64,000 bases of DNA, taken from contig NZ_CP108494.1 in the NCBI RefSeq assembly GCF_041435435.1, positions 1,178,001 to 1,242,000 on the forward strand, read 5' to 3'. The position numbers and the translations under genes were made by a program. Under the pieces are notes generated by a model that searched no databases, had not been told where the DNA came from, and saw nothing but the letters and a program-made list of their open reading frames with translations. Positions 26,609 to 35,811 of this stretch are shown here, in pieces. Position 1 is the first letter of the stretch. Every line of letters starts with the position of its first letter. This DNA is from Streptomyces sp. NBC_01241. GTDB lineage: Bacteria > Actinomycetota > Actinomycetes > Streptomycetales > Streptomycetaceae.

Positions 26609-27055
26609 TCAGGCCCTGGACTCGGCCACGTCGAGCGAGGCCAGAACCTCGTGGACCGGGATCCGCCCGTTGGCGACGAGGCGTCCGCCGGAGCGGCGCA
26701 GGGCTGCCGCGAACGGTGCCGTCCACACGTTCTCGTAGACGAGGATTCCGGCAGCGCTGCCGGGTTCGAGGATCGCGCTCGCCTCATCGATGTCGTCCTG
26801 GCCGATCAGGCCCGAGGACACCCCCTCGAACACGGCGAGGTCCACGCCTCCGTCCCCGGTCAGCTCGGAGAGTTCCACGCCGTCGACGGTGCCGTCGCGA
26901 TTCTTCCTGACGAAGGTCAGATCCAGGATCCGGATGATGCCCCGGTCGACCAGGTCGACCAGCAGGAGCAGTCCTTGTCCCGTGATCCGGCTTCCCGCCG
27001 GAAACTCGACCACCAGGTAGTCGATCGGTCCTGTCTCGTCGCTCTCGACGCTCAC
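26609..27055 (-). CDS. DUF6325-type protein
   Basis: A 148-residue acidic protein: GPIDYLVVEFPAGSRITGQG, then IIRILDLTFVRKNRDGTVDG, a mid-segment of acidic helices, and ILVYENVWTAPFAAALRRSG near the end. This matches the DUF6325/DUF1269-like family that often accompanies SHOCT proteins in actinobacteria; function unknown. A GTG start at 27055 is preferred because GGAAGGAG lies 5 bases before it, while the ATG at 27073 has no such site. Confidence 0.8.
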   Translation of the reverse strand: MSVESDETGPIDYLVVEFPAGSRITGQGLLLLVDLVDRGIIRILDLTFVRKNRDGTVDGVELSELTGDGGVDLAVFEGVSSGLIGQDDIDEASAILEPGSAAGILVYENVWTAPFAAALRRSGGRLVANGRIPVHEVLASLDVAESRA

Positions 27056-27281
27056 GTCAGCTCCTTCCGACATCTCGACTGCCCCGGTTCCGTCGAGGCC
27101 ACGTCCTTCGCCATTGCAGCAGCGGTGGGACCGGAACGCATCTCGGCCACGGCCCCGGGAGGACCCGGTCCCGTTACGCCATTGGACTGACAGCCGTCCA
27201 CTCCCCCGGCCGGCCGGTGAGAGCCGTACCCCTGTGGTCCCCCGCCGCCACGGATGATGGTCGCGCTCTGGCCTGCGAGCG

Positions 27282-27722
27282 TCAGGTCCACTCATCCTGC
27301 TGCGGACCCGCGCAGAGTGCCCAGAGGATGAAGACGTCGATGGCGATGAGCACGATGGACCAGAACGGGTAGAAGGGCAGCCACAGGAAGTGGGCGAGTG
27401 CGCCCAGGCCCACGAGCACGATACCCACGACGCGCGCCCAGGTGGCTCCGCTGATCAGCAGCGCACAGCCGGCGAGGACGATGACGATGCCCAGGATGAG
27501 GTGGATCCAGCCCCAGCCCACGAGGCTGAACCGGTACACGTAGTTGTCGGTTGCGACGAACACGATGTCCCGGGTGATGGCCGCGATCCCCTCGAAGGTC
27601 GCCATCGCGCCTCCGAAGATCATCAGAACCGCGGCGAAGGTGGTCCACCCGTACCGGAAGGGATGACGTGCAGCCGGGGTGGTGTCACGCGCCACACTCG
27701 GCCCGTTGCTGGCACTGGCCAT
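27282..27722 (-). CDS. Four-helix membrane protein, DUF7144 type
   Basis: A 146-residue protein with four clear membrane helices: TTFAAVLMIFGGAMATFEGI, WGWIHLILGIVIVLAGCALL, VGIVLVGLGALAHFLWL and WSIVLIAIDVFILWALCA. The long periplasmic loop after helix 1 (ITRDIVFVATDNYVYRFSL) is typical of the DUF7144 family. GAGGAGG precedes the ATG by 5 bases. Upstream gene order with SHOCT and DUF6325 suggests a shared envelope or stress setting. The 226 bases between it and DUF6325 contain no gene. Confidence 0.85.
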   Translation of the reverse strand: MASASNGPSVARDTTPAARHPFRYGWTTFAAVLMIFGGAMATFEGIAAITRDIVFVATDNYVYRFSLVGWGWIHLILGIVIVLAGCALLISGATWARVVGIVLVGLGALAHFLWLPFYPFWSIVLIAIDVFILWALCAGPQQDEWT

Positions 27723-27879
27723 GTCAGCCTCCTCGGGTAGCAGAGCGACCCGGCGGACCCGAGTGGGCTCGCCGGGATTTCGCCGAACCAGCGTGGCACG
27801 ACGACTCCCGGTCAGCAGAAGAACGACGTCCCGGCCATGGCTTCCCAGAATTTCTCGCAACAGGGATATCATCCCCGAT

Positions 27880-28461
27880 GTGAGAGATTCCGAACGGGCG
27901 GAGCCGGGCTCCATCGCCGCCCGGCTCGCCGCGCGGCTGGGCGAACTGCGTACCGGACGCGGCTGGTCGCTGGACGAACTGTCCCGGCGCAGCGGGGTGA
28001 GCCGCTCCACGCTGTCCCGGCTGGAGCGGGGCGAGCTGAGCCCGACCGCCGCCCTGCTCGGCACGTTGTGCACGGTCTACGGGCGGACGATGTCGCGACT
28101 GCTGATGGAGGTCGAGGCGGAAGCACCGCAACTGGTGCCCGCCGCGCGGCAATCGGTGTGGCGGGACGAGGCGTCGGGCTTCGTACGCCGCTCGGTCTCG
28201 CCGCCCCACACCGGCCTGCGCGCTGAGGTTGTCGAGGGCACCCTGGACGCGGGGGCCGCCATCGCGTACGAGAGCGCGCCGGTGCCCGGCGTGGAGCAGC
28301 ACGTCTGGGTGCTGGAGGGGACGGTCGAGATCACCGTCGACGGCGCCGTGCACACCGTGGGCAGTGGAGACTGCCTGCGATTCCTGCTGCACGGCCCCTC
28401 GCACTTCCGCTGTCCGGGGCCGGAGCAGGTCCGCTACGTGCTGGTGGTCGTCCTGCCGTGA
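27880..28461 (+). CDS. XRE-cupin transcriptional regulator
   Basis: A 193-residue regulator. The XRE helix-turn-helix LGELRTGRGWSLDELSRRSG then VSRSTLSRLERGELSPT occupies residues about 18-65. A C-terminal cupin (HVWVLEGTVEITVDGAVHTV, then GDCLRFLLHGPSHF) likely senses a small ligand. The GTG start lies exactly 7 bases after TATCAT with no Shine-Dalgarno site, pointing to a leaderless mRNA. GGGAT-ATC-ATCCC arms overlap that -10 and could be an autoregulatory operator. Its stop overlaps an upstream GTG of the acetyltransferase frame, so the two genes form a unit. Confidence 0.88.
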   Translation: MRDSERAEPGSIAARLAARLGELRTGRGWSLDELSRRSGVSRSTLSRLERGELSPTAALLGTLCTVYGRTMSRLLMEVEAEAPQLVPAARQSVWRDEASGFVRRSVSPPHTGLRAEVVEGTLDAGAAIAYESAPVPGVEQHVWVLEGTVEITVDGAVHTVGSGDCLRFLLHGPSHFRCPGPEQVRYVLVVVLP

Positions 28462-28500
28462 ATGACGCGAAGACCACCACGAAGACCGCGAGAGCCAGTG

Positions 28501-28527
28501 ACAGCCGTGACAGCCGTGACAGCCGTG
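28501..28527. repeat. 9-bp tandem repeat x3
   Basis: ACAGCCGTG is repeated three times without gaps at the gene junction. If the upstream GTG is used it encodes Asp-Ser-Arg repeats at the acetyltransferase N-terminus. Confidence 0.9.
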
Positions 28528-28541
28528 AAAGGACCTGCTTC

Positions 28542-29108
28542 ATGATCGGGACCGTTGCGGTCTCCGGACCCGAACTGGTCACCTACGCCGATGAGTTGGC
28601 CGCGCTCCTGGTGGAGACCGTGAACGGCGGATCGTCGGTGGGTTTCCTCGCTCCGCTGGACCGCGGCGCGGCTGCCGACTGGTGGCGGAAGAGAGCCGGC
28701 GCCGTCGACGCCGGAGACCTCCAGGTCTGGATCGCCCGGGACGCGGAACGGGTGGCCGGGACCATCGGCCTGGTCCGGTCTCCGCTGCCGAATGCCCGTC
28801 ACCGCGCGGAGATCGCCAAGCTGATGGTCCGTCCGTCGTGCCGCGGCCAGGGGCTCGGGCGGTCGCTGCTGGCCGCCGCCGAGCGGTCGGCCGCCGAGGC
28901 GGGGATCACGCTGCTGGTGCTGGACACCGAGAGCGACAGCCCCGCCGAACGGCTCTACCGTTCGGCGGGCTGGACGGAGTGCGGCTCGATTCCGGAGTAC
29001 GCCGCCGACCCGGCCGGGACCCTGAAACCGACGACGCTCTACTACAAGGCGATCAGCGCCGCGCCGGAGTCGTCGGATCGGGCGGTGAGCCCGTCCACGT
29101 CCTCGTAG
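28542..29108 (+). CDS. GNAT family N-acetyltransferase
   Basis: A 188-residue GNAT protein. Acetyl-CoA-binding motif A reads AEIAKLMVRPSCRGQGLGRSL, one of the clearest family signatures, followed by LLVLDTESDSPAERLYRSAG for motif B. Substrate unknown. The ATG after GAAAGGACC was chosen. An alternative GTG at 28458 overlaps the regulator's stop as GTGA and would add 28 residues made largely of DSR repeats. The coupling to the XRE-cupin gene suggests that the regulator controls this enzyme. Confidence 0.9.
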   Translation: MIGTVAVSGPELVTYADELAALLVETVNGGSSVGFLAPLDRGAAADWWRKRAGAVDAGDLQVWIARDAERVAGTIGLVRSPLPNARHRAEIAKLMVRPSCRGQGLGRSLLAAAERSAAEAGITLLVLDTESDSPAERLYRSAGWTECGSIPEYAADPAGTLKPTTLYYKAISAAPESSDRAVSPSTSS

Positions 29109-29228
29109 AGGCCACGCCGTCGGCGCGTCGTTGATCCCCGTTGTTCGGACGTCGGCCGTTCGAGTTCGTGACGATCAGCCAGTGGGCACGACAATGGCGG
29201 TGGAAGCCACCCTCACAAGGAGAGCCTC

Positions 29229-29717
29229 ATGACGCTGTACGACATCCCCCTGCGCACACTCACCGGCGAGCCCGCATCCCTGGCCGACTACCGCGGCCGG
29301 GCGGTCCTGTTGGTGAACGTCGCGTCGAAGTGCGGGCTCACCCCGCAGTACGCGGGCCTGGAACGGCTCCAGAACGCGTACGGGGACCGCGGCTTCACCG
29401 TGCTCGGTGTGCCGTGCAACCAGTTCGCCGGCCAGGAGCCGGGGAGCGCGGAGGAGATCCGGTCCTTCTGCTCGACGACGTACGGTGTCAGCTTCCCGCT
29501 GCTGGAGAAGACCGACGTGAACGGCGAGGGCCGCCACCCGCTCTACGCCGAGCTGACCGCTCTCGCGGACGAGGACGGCGAGGCCGGTGACGTCCAGTGG
29601 AACTTCGAGAAGTTCCTCATCTCACCGGCGGGCGAGCCGGTCGCGCGCCTCCGCCCGCGCACGGAGCCGGAGGCCCCGGAGCTCATCGCCGCGATCGAGG
29701 CCCAGCTGCCCGCCTGA
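29229..29717 (+). CDS. Glutathione peroxidase-family thiol peroxidase
   Basis: A 162-residue peroxidase. The peroxidatic cysteine sits in NVASKCGLTPQYAGLERLQ; the second signature is VLGVPCNQFAGQEPG (the usual phenylalanine before PCNQF is valine); the third is VQWNFEKFLISPAGEPVARL. These provide the Cys/Gln/Trp/Asn catalytic set. Bacterial members use thioredoxin rather than glutathione, and actinomycetes lack glutathione. AAGGAG lies 8 bases before the ATG. It is a single gene convergent with the acyl-CoA dehydrogenase. Confidence 0.95.
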   Translation: MTLYDIPLRTLTGEPASLADYRGRAVLLVNVASKCGLTPQYAGLERLQNAYGDRGFTVLGVPCNQFAGQEPGSAEEIRSFCSTTYGVSFPLLEKTDVNGEGRHPLYAELTALADEDGEAGDVQWNFEKFLISPAGEPVARLRPRTEPEAPELIAAIEAQLPA

Positions 29718-29748
29718 CCGGTTCCGTCGTCGATACCGGACAGCCGAA

Positions 29749-29798
29749 GCGGGGGTGCGGGCCGCACGGGCGTGAACCGTGCACACTGCCACCCCCGC
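29749..29798. terminator. Hairpin between convergent genes
   Basis: GCGGGGGTG at 29749-29757 and CACCCCCGC at 29790-29798 are perfect complements around a loop that can form further GC pairs. It can stop transcription from both sides. Confidence 0.5.
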
Positions 29799-29804
29799 CC
29801 CGCG

Positions 29805-31031
29805 CTAGCGGATCGGCATGCCCGAGAGGGTGCGGGCGATCACCAGGCGCTGGATCTCGCTCGTGCCCTCGAAGATCGTGTAGATCGCCGCGTCCCGGTG
29901 CATCCGCTCCACCGGGTACTCACGGGTGAAGCCGTTGCCGCCGAGGATCTGGACGGCCTGCGCGGTGACCTTCTTCGCCGTCTCGCTCGCGTACAGCTTG
30001 GACATGGAGCCCTCGGCCGAGGTGAACGGCTTGCCGGTGGCCGCCATCCAGGAAGCGCGCCAGACCAGCAGCCGGGCCGCGTCGATCTGCGTACGCATGT
30101 CGGCGAGCTGGAAGGCGACACCCTGGTTGTCGATGATCGGCCGGCCGAACTGGGTGCGGGTCTTCGCGTACTCCAGCGCGACCTCGTACGCGGCACGGGC
30201 GGTGCCGACCGCCATGGCGCCGACCGCGGGGCGGGAGGCCTCGAAGGTGGCCATCGCCGCGTTCTTCACCCGCTCCCCGCCGGACGCGGCGCGCTCACGG
30301 GCCCGGGCCAGGCGCCGGTCGAGCTTCTCCTTGCCGCCGAGCAGGCAGTGGCCGGGGACGCGGACGTCCTCCAGCACGACCTCGGCGGTGTGCGAGGCAC
30401 GGATGCCGTGCTTCTTGAACTTCTGGCCCTGGGAGAGGCCGGGGGTGTCCGGCGGCACGATGAACGAGGCGTGCCCCTTGGAACCGAGCTCCGGGTCGAC
30501 CACGGCGACGACGACATGGACGCCCGCGATGCCGCCGTTGGTCGCCCAGGTCTTGGTGCCGTTCAGCACCCACTCGTCCTTGGCCTGGTCGTACACCGCG
30601 CGGGTGCGCATCGAGGCGACGTCGGAACCCGCGTCCGGCTCGGAGGAGCAGAAGGCCGCGACCTTGACGTCGTCGGCGTCGCCGTACATCTGCGGGATCC
30701 AGGTGCCGATCTGCTCCTCGGTGCCGTTGGCGAGGACGCCCACGGCCGCCAGGCCCGTACCGACGATCGAGAGGGCTATGCCCGCGTCCCCCCAGAAGAG
30801 CTCCTCCATCGCCATCGGGATGCCGAGGCCCGTCGGGTCGAAGAACTGCTGGGCATAGAAGTCGAGGGAGTAGATGCCGACCTTGGCCGCCTCCTGAATG
30901 ACGGGCCAGGGCGTTTCCTCGCGCTCGTCCCACTCGGAAGCCGCCGGACGGATCACGTCCGCGGCGAAGCCGTGAAGCCAGTCACGCACCTGCTTCTGGT
31001 CGTCGTTGAGTTCGAGCGTGAACTCCGCCAT
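29805..31031 (-). CDS. Acyl-CoA dehydrogenase
   Basis: A 408-residue FAD enzyme of beta-oxidation. FCSSEPDAGSDVASMRTRAV is the FAD/substrate contact segment; LGGNGFTREYPVERMHRDA and IYTIFEGTSEIQRLVIAR form the C-terminal signature, with the catalytic glutamate in the EGTSEIQ block. GGAGGGGAAC precedes the ATG. It oxidises acyl-CoA to enoyl-CoA and hands electrons to ETF. The chain-length preference cannot be read. It is divergent from a TetR regulator, with a long inverted repeat between them. Confidence 0.95.
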   Translation of the reverse strand: MAEFTLELNDDQKQVRDWLHGFAADVIRPAASEWDEREETPWPVIQEAAKVGIYSLDFYAQQFFDPTGLGIPMAMEELFWGDAGIALSIVGTGLAAVGVLANGTEEQIGTWIPQMYGDADDVKVAAFCSSEPDAGSDVASMRTRAVYDQAKDEWVLNGTKTWATNGGIAGVHVVVAVVDPELGSKGHASFIVPPDTPGLSQGQKFKKHGIRASHTAEVVLEDVRVPGHCLLGGKEKLDRRLARARERAASGGERVKNAAMATFEASRPAVGAMAVGTARAAYEVALEYAKTRTQFGRPIIDNQGVAFQLADMRTQIDAARLLVWRASWMAATGKPFTSAEGSMSKLYASETAKKVTAQAVQILGGNGFTREYPVERMHRDAAIYTIFEGTSEIQRLVIARTLSGMPIR

Positions 31032-31068
31032 GTTCCCCTCCACGTACTGCCCTGAAAAATCCACTGGT

Positions 31069-31103
31069 TACTTGCGGTAACCGCAGTCTGTTACCGGCAA
31101 GTA
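31069..31103. promoter_or_regulatory. Inverted repeat, likely TetR operator
   Basis: TACTTGCGGTAAC and GTTACCGGCAAGTA are complementary except for one extra base in the right arm, with an 8-base centre. The 35-bp site lies 38 bases before the acyl-CoA dehydrogenase start and about 100 bases before the TetR start, a good position for co-repression. Confidence 0.65.
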
Positions 31104-31205
31104 GCCTCTGTCAACCGCCCAGGTGCCGATCCACACGCCGCGGGACAGGGTGTTACGTTGCGCAGGCAGGACGCAATGTGCATGGCCAGGGCGGGGAGAC
31201 GCGAC

Positions 31206-31856
31206 ATGGAGACCACACAACAGGCCGAGCGGCAGCGGACAGCGGCCGAGAGCCGCCGCCGCGAGCTGCTCGAAGCCGCCGACCGCGTGGTGCTCAGGGA
31301 CGGGCCGGGCGCCTCGATGAACGCCATCGCGGCGGAGGCCGGAATCACCAAGCCCATCCTCTACCGGCACTTCGGTGACAAGGGCGGCCTCTACCGCGCC
31401 CTCGCCAAGCGCCACACCGACGCCCTGCTGATCGCTCTGCGGACGGCGCTGGACGCACCGGCCGAGCGCCGTCGGCGCGTGGAGTCGACGCTCGACACGT
31501 ATCTCGCGGCGATCGAGGCCCGCCCGCAGGTCTACCGCTTCCTGATGCACCCGTCCGACGACTCCGCGCCCTCGACGGAGCAGGGTTTCGACGTCGGGCG
31601 GCACTCCGCGCCACTGCTGCGCAGGCTCGGCGAGGAACTCGCCCTGGTCATCGCCGAGCGGGTCGACCTGGGCCCCGACAGCGAGGCCATGGCCCGCATC
31701 TGGGGCCACGGCATCGTCGGCATGATGCATGCCGCGGGCGACTGGTGGCTCGGCGAACGCCCTTGCTCCCGCGAGCAGTTGGTGCGCAGCCTGGCAGATC
31801 TGCTGTGGGGCAGGCTGGCCGACGCGGGCGACCGGCCCGGCGGCCCGGGGTTCTGA
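31206..31856 (+). CDS. TetR family transcriptional regulator
   Basis: A 216-residue regulator. The helix-turn-helix reads GASMNAIAAEAGITKPILYR, then HFGDKGGLYRAL. The ligand-binding part is helical and contains a histidine-rich GHGIVGMMHAAGDWWLG. GGGGAGA lies 6 bases before the ATG at 31206. Its most likely target is the divergent acyl-CoA dehydrogenase, and acyl-CoA or a fatty acid the likely ligand; this is inference from layout. Confidence 0.9.
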   Translation: METTQQAERQRTAAESRRRELLEAADRVVLRDGPGASMNAIAAEAGITKPILYRHFGDKGGLYRALAKRHTDALLIALRTALDAPAERRRRVESTLDTYLAAIEARPQVYRFLMHPSDDSAPSTEQGFDVGRHSAPLLRRLGEELALVIAERVDLGPDSEAMARIWGHGIVGMMHAAGDWWLGERPCSREQLVRSLADLLWGRLADAGDRPGGPGF

Positions 31857-31867
31857 GGCGCGCGCGG

Positions 31868-32413
31868 TCAGCCGCCCCGCGCCCAGGGCGCCCGGCGGGC
31901 CGCGCGCAGCGCCCTCGACCGGCGCAACCCGGTCAGCCGGTCCGTGTAGACCGTGCCTTCGAGATGATCGCACTCGTGCTGCAGGCAACGGGCGAAGAAG
32001 CCGGTCCCGGTGACCCGTACCGGCTCGCCCTCGACGGTCACGCCCTCGACGACGGCCCGGTCGAAGCGCGGGGTGCCCGCCTCGATGCCGGGGAGCGAGA
32101 GGCAGCCCTCCGGGCCGCGTACGGTGATGCCGTCCGCCTCGACCAGCTTCGGGTTGACGAGATGTCCGAGGTGTCGGACATCGTCGTCGTCCGGACAGTC
32201 GTAGACGAACACCCGCAGCGGAACACCGACCTGATTGGCCGCGAGCCCGACGCCCTGGGCCGCGTACATGGTGGCGTACATGTCCTCGACGAGGCGGGCG
32301 AGCGAGGGGCCGAAGTCCGTCACGGGCTCGCAGGCGCCGTGCAGCACCGGATCGCCGAGCAGACTCATGGCACGAATCAGTCCGGAACTGCCGGGGATCG
32401 GGCGGTTTCGCAT
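31868..32413 (-). CDS. def: Peptide deformylase
   Basis: A 181-residue metalloprotease that removes the N-formyl group from nascent proteins. All three motifs are intact: GVGLAANQVGVPLRVFVYD, EGCLSLPGIEAGTPRF and QHECDHLEGTVY, giving the Cys and two His metal ligands and the catalytic Glu. Streptomyces carry several paralogues, and this one has an arginine-rich C-terminal tail. No Shine-Dalgarno is visible, but TACGAT lies exactly 7 bases before the ATG, suggesting a leaderless transcript. It is divergent from murT and convergent with the TetR gene. Confidence 0.93.
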   Translation of the reverse strand: MRNRPIPGSSGLIRAMSLLGDPVLHGACEPVTDFGPSLARLVEDMYATMYAAQGVGLAANQVGVPLRVFVYDCPDDDDVRHLGHLVNPKLVEADGITVRGPEGCLSLPGIEAGTPRFDRAVVEGVTVEGEPVRVTGTGFFARCLQHECDHLEGTVYTDRLTGLRRSRALRAARRAPWARGG

Positions 32414-32527
32414 GGCGGCAATCGTACGTTCTACGTGACCTCCACCTCCCCGGCGGTGCCGCGGTGCGGTCGCCGCGCCGGACATCGATAGGCTGGGCGT
32501 GGACCGATGCAAGGAGGATCTAGGACG

Positions 32528-33766
32528 ATGGCAGGCAACACGGAGCCGCTGTCGCCGCGGGCCAAGCTGGCCGTGACGGCGGGTAAGGCCGCGGCGGCGG
32601 TGTCGCGCGCTGCGGGGCGCGGCAGCGGATCGGTGATCGGCGGCCGGGTGGCGCTCAAGCTCGACCCCGACCTGCTGGGGCGGCTGGCGCAGCACCTGGA
32701 CGTGATCCTCGTGTCGGCGACGAACGGCAAGACGACGACGACCCGGCTGATCGCCGAGGCGCTGCGGGCCGCGGGCCCGGTCGTGTCGAACGCTCTCGGC
32801 GCGAACATGCCGGCGGGCATCACCTCGGCACTGGCGGGCGGTTCGGACTCGAAGTACGGCGTCATAGAGGTCGACGAGAAGTACCTCGCCGGGGTCGCGC
32901 GCGATACGACGCCCAAGGTGATCGCACTCCTCAATCTCTCCCGCGACCAGCTGGACCGCGCCGCGGAGACCCGGATGCTCGCGGAGAAGTGGCGTGAGGG
33001 GCTGTCCGGTTCGAAGGCCGTGATCGTCGCGAACGCCGACGACCCGCTGATCGTCTGGGCGGCGTCCTCGTCCCCCAATGTGGTGTGGGTCGCGGCCGGC
33101 CAGGCGTGGAAGGACGACGCCTGGTCCTGCCCGTCCTGCGGCGGTGTGATGCAGCGCCCGGGCGACGACTGGTTCTGCGGCGAGTGCGGTTTCCGCCGCC
33201 CCGCGCCGAGCTGGGTGCTGCACGGCGACTACGTCCTGGACCCGCACGGTTCGGCGTGGCCGATCCACCTCCAGCTGCCCGGCCGCGCCAACAAGGCCAA
33301 CGCCACCAGCTCCGCCGCCGTGGCCGCCGTCTTCGGTGTGCCGCCGCAGGTCGCGCTGGAGCGCATGTACCAGGTGCAGGCCGTCGCGGGCCGCTACGAC
33401 GTGGTCGGCTTCCTCGGCCGCGAGCTGCGGCTGCTGCTGGCGAAGAATCCCGCGGGCTGGCTGGAGACGTTCTCCCTGATCGACCCGCCGCCCACCCCGG
33501 TGATCCTCTCCGTCAACGCCCGGGGCGCGGACGGCACGGACACCTCCTGGCTGTGGGACGTCGACTACACCCAGCTCGCCGGTCACCCGATCTTCGTGCT
33601 CGGCGACCGCAAGCTGGACCTCGCGGTCCGTCTCGAAGTGGCCGGTCTCGACTTCCGGGTCTGCGAGAACCTCGACGAGGCCGTGCAGCAGGCCCCGCCC
33701 GGCCGCATCGAGGTCATCGCCAACTACACCGCCTTCCAGGATCTGCGCCGTCGTGTCGGCAACTGA
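32528..33766 (+). CDS. murT: Lipid II isoglutaminyl synthase, MurT subunit
   Basis: A 412-residue Mur-ligase-like ATPase. The P-loop is ILVSATNGKTTTTRLIAEAL; a MurT-specific zinc ribbon follows (CPSCGG and CGECGF, about residues 202-225); the C-terminal DUF1727 domain ends in IEVIANYTAFQDLRRRVG. With GatD it converts the alpha-carboxyl of D-glutamate in lipid II to the amide. AGGAGG lies upstream of the ATG. It is followed after 34 bases by gatD, the usual arrangement. Confidence 0.95.
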   Translation: MAGNTEPLSPRAKLAVTAGKAAAAVSRAAGRGSGSVIGGRVALKLDPDLLGRLAQHLDVILVSATNGKTTTTRLIAEALRAAGPVVSNALGANMPAGITSALAGGSDSKYGVIEVDEKYLAGVARDTTPKVIALLNLSRDQLDRAAETRMLAEKWREGLSGSKAVIVANADDPLIVWAASSSPNVVWVAAGQAWKDDAWSCPSCGGVMQRPGDDWFCGECGFRRPAPSWVLHGDYVLDPHGSAWPIHLQLPGRANKANATSSAAVAAVFGVPPQVALERMYQVQAVAGRYDVVGFLGRELRLLLAKNPAGWLETFSLIDPPPTPVILSVNARGADGTDTSWLWDVDYTQLAGHPIFVLGDRKLDLAVRLEVAGLDFRVCENLDEAVQQAPPGRIEVIANYTAFQDLRRRVGN

Positions 33767-33800
33767 CCCCGGCCCCGGCCACCTCCGGAGAGGACGAAGC

Positions 33801-34529
33801 ATGAGCAACAACGGTCTGCGTCTGGTCTGGGTCTATCCCGACCTCCTCAGCACCTACGGCGACCAGGGCAACGCGCTCGTGGTGGAGCGCCGGGCCCGGC
33901 AGCGCGGTCTCGAGGTGCAGCGCGTCGACGTCCGCAGCGACCAGCCGGTCCCGACGTCCGGTGACATCTATCTGATCGGCGGCGGTGAGGACCGGCCGCA
34001 GCGGCTCGCCGCGGAGCGGCTGCGCCGCGACGGCGGGCTCAGCCGGGCCGCGTCCAACGGCGCGATCATCTTCTCGGTCTGCGCCGGGTACCAGATCCTC
34101 GGCCATGAGTTCATCAACGACCTCGGTGAGCGCGAGGCCGGTCTCGGGCTGCTCGACGTGGTCTCCACCCGCGGCGAGGGGGCCCGGTGCGTCGGAGACG
34201 TACTGGCCGACATCGACCCGCGCCTCGGCCTGCCGCCGCTGACCGGTTTCGAGAACCACCAGGGCATCACCCATCTCGGCCCGACGGCACGGCCGTTCGC
34301 CCGGGTGCAGTTCGGCCGGGGCAACGGCACCGGCGACGGCACGGAGGGCGCGTACAACGACACCGTCTTCGGTACATACATGCACGGCCCCGTCATGGCA
34401 CGCAACCCGCTGATCGCGGATCTGCTGCTGAAGCTGGCCCTCGATGTCAACGCCCTGCCGCCGACGGACGACCGCTGGTACGAGGCGCTGCGCGCCGAGC
34501 GCATCGCCTCGGCGACCCAGCCCGCCTGA
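33801..34529 (+). CDS. gatD: Lipid II isoglutaminyl synthase, glutamine amidotransferase subunit GatD
   Basis: A 242-residue class I glutaminase of the CobB/CobQ type. The nucleophile is in IIFSVCAGYQILGHEF and the histidine in FGTYMHGPVMARNP. It frees ammonia from glutamine and channels it to MurT. GGAGAGGACGAAGC precedes the ATG. A strong hairpin follows, ending the murT-gatD operon. Confidence 0.95.
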   Translation: MSNNGLRLVWVYPDLLSTYGDQGNALVVERRARQRGLEVQRVDVRSDQPVPTSGDIYLIGGGEDRPQRLAAERLRRDGGLSRAASNGAIIFSVCAGYQILGHEFINDLGEREAGLGLLDVVSTRGEGARCVGDVLADIDPRLGLPPLTGFENHQGITHLGPTARPFARVQFGRGNGTGDGTEGAYNDTVFGTYMHGPVMARNPLIADLLLKLALDVNALPPTDDRWYEALRAERIASATQPA

Positions 34530-34583
34530 TGAGGCACATCCGGCTCAGCTGAGCGGCGTCCAGCAGGCGGACGCCCGGTTCGG

Positions 34584-34615
34584 TCCCGCCACCCTGCGCC
34601 GGTAGGGTGGCGGGA
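34584..34615 (+). terminator. Terminator of murT-gatD
   Basis: TCCCGCCACCCT pairs perfectly with AGGGTGGCGGGA over an 8-base loop, 54 bases after the gatD stop. Confidence 0.8.
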
Positions 34616-34671
34616 TCCAACCGGACGACGTGGTCCGGTCGTCGGCCCACGTTGCAAAGGTTTCCCGGGCA

Positions 34672-35700
<1,029 letters not shown>

Positions 35701-35718
35701 GCGACACCCTGTCCGACG

Positions 35719-35754
35719 AACTGCCCCCGGCCGCAGCTGCGGCCGGGGGCAGTT
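35719..35754 (+). terminator. Terminator of pfkA
   Basis: A perfect 36-base palindrome (arm AACTGCCCCCGGCCGCAG) lies 19 bases after the stop, followed by TCTACT. Confidence 0.88.
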
Positions 35755-35811
35755 CTACTCTGGTCGGGACAACCGGCACGAAACGGGGACGTCCCCAGCG
35801 GGAGTGAACAG

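Noticed and set aside
31868..33811. Long minus-strand frame extending peptide deformylase to 647 residues
   Set aside because: Only the last 181 residues are deformylase; the upstream part is the shadow of murT.
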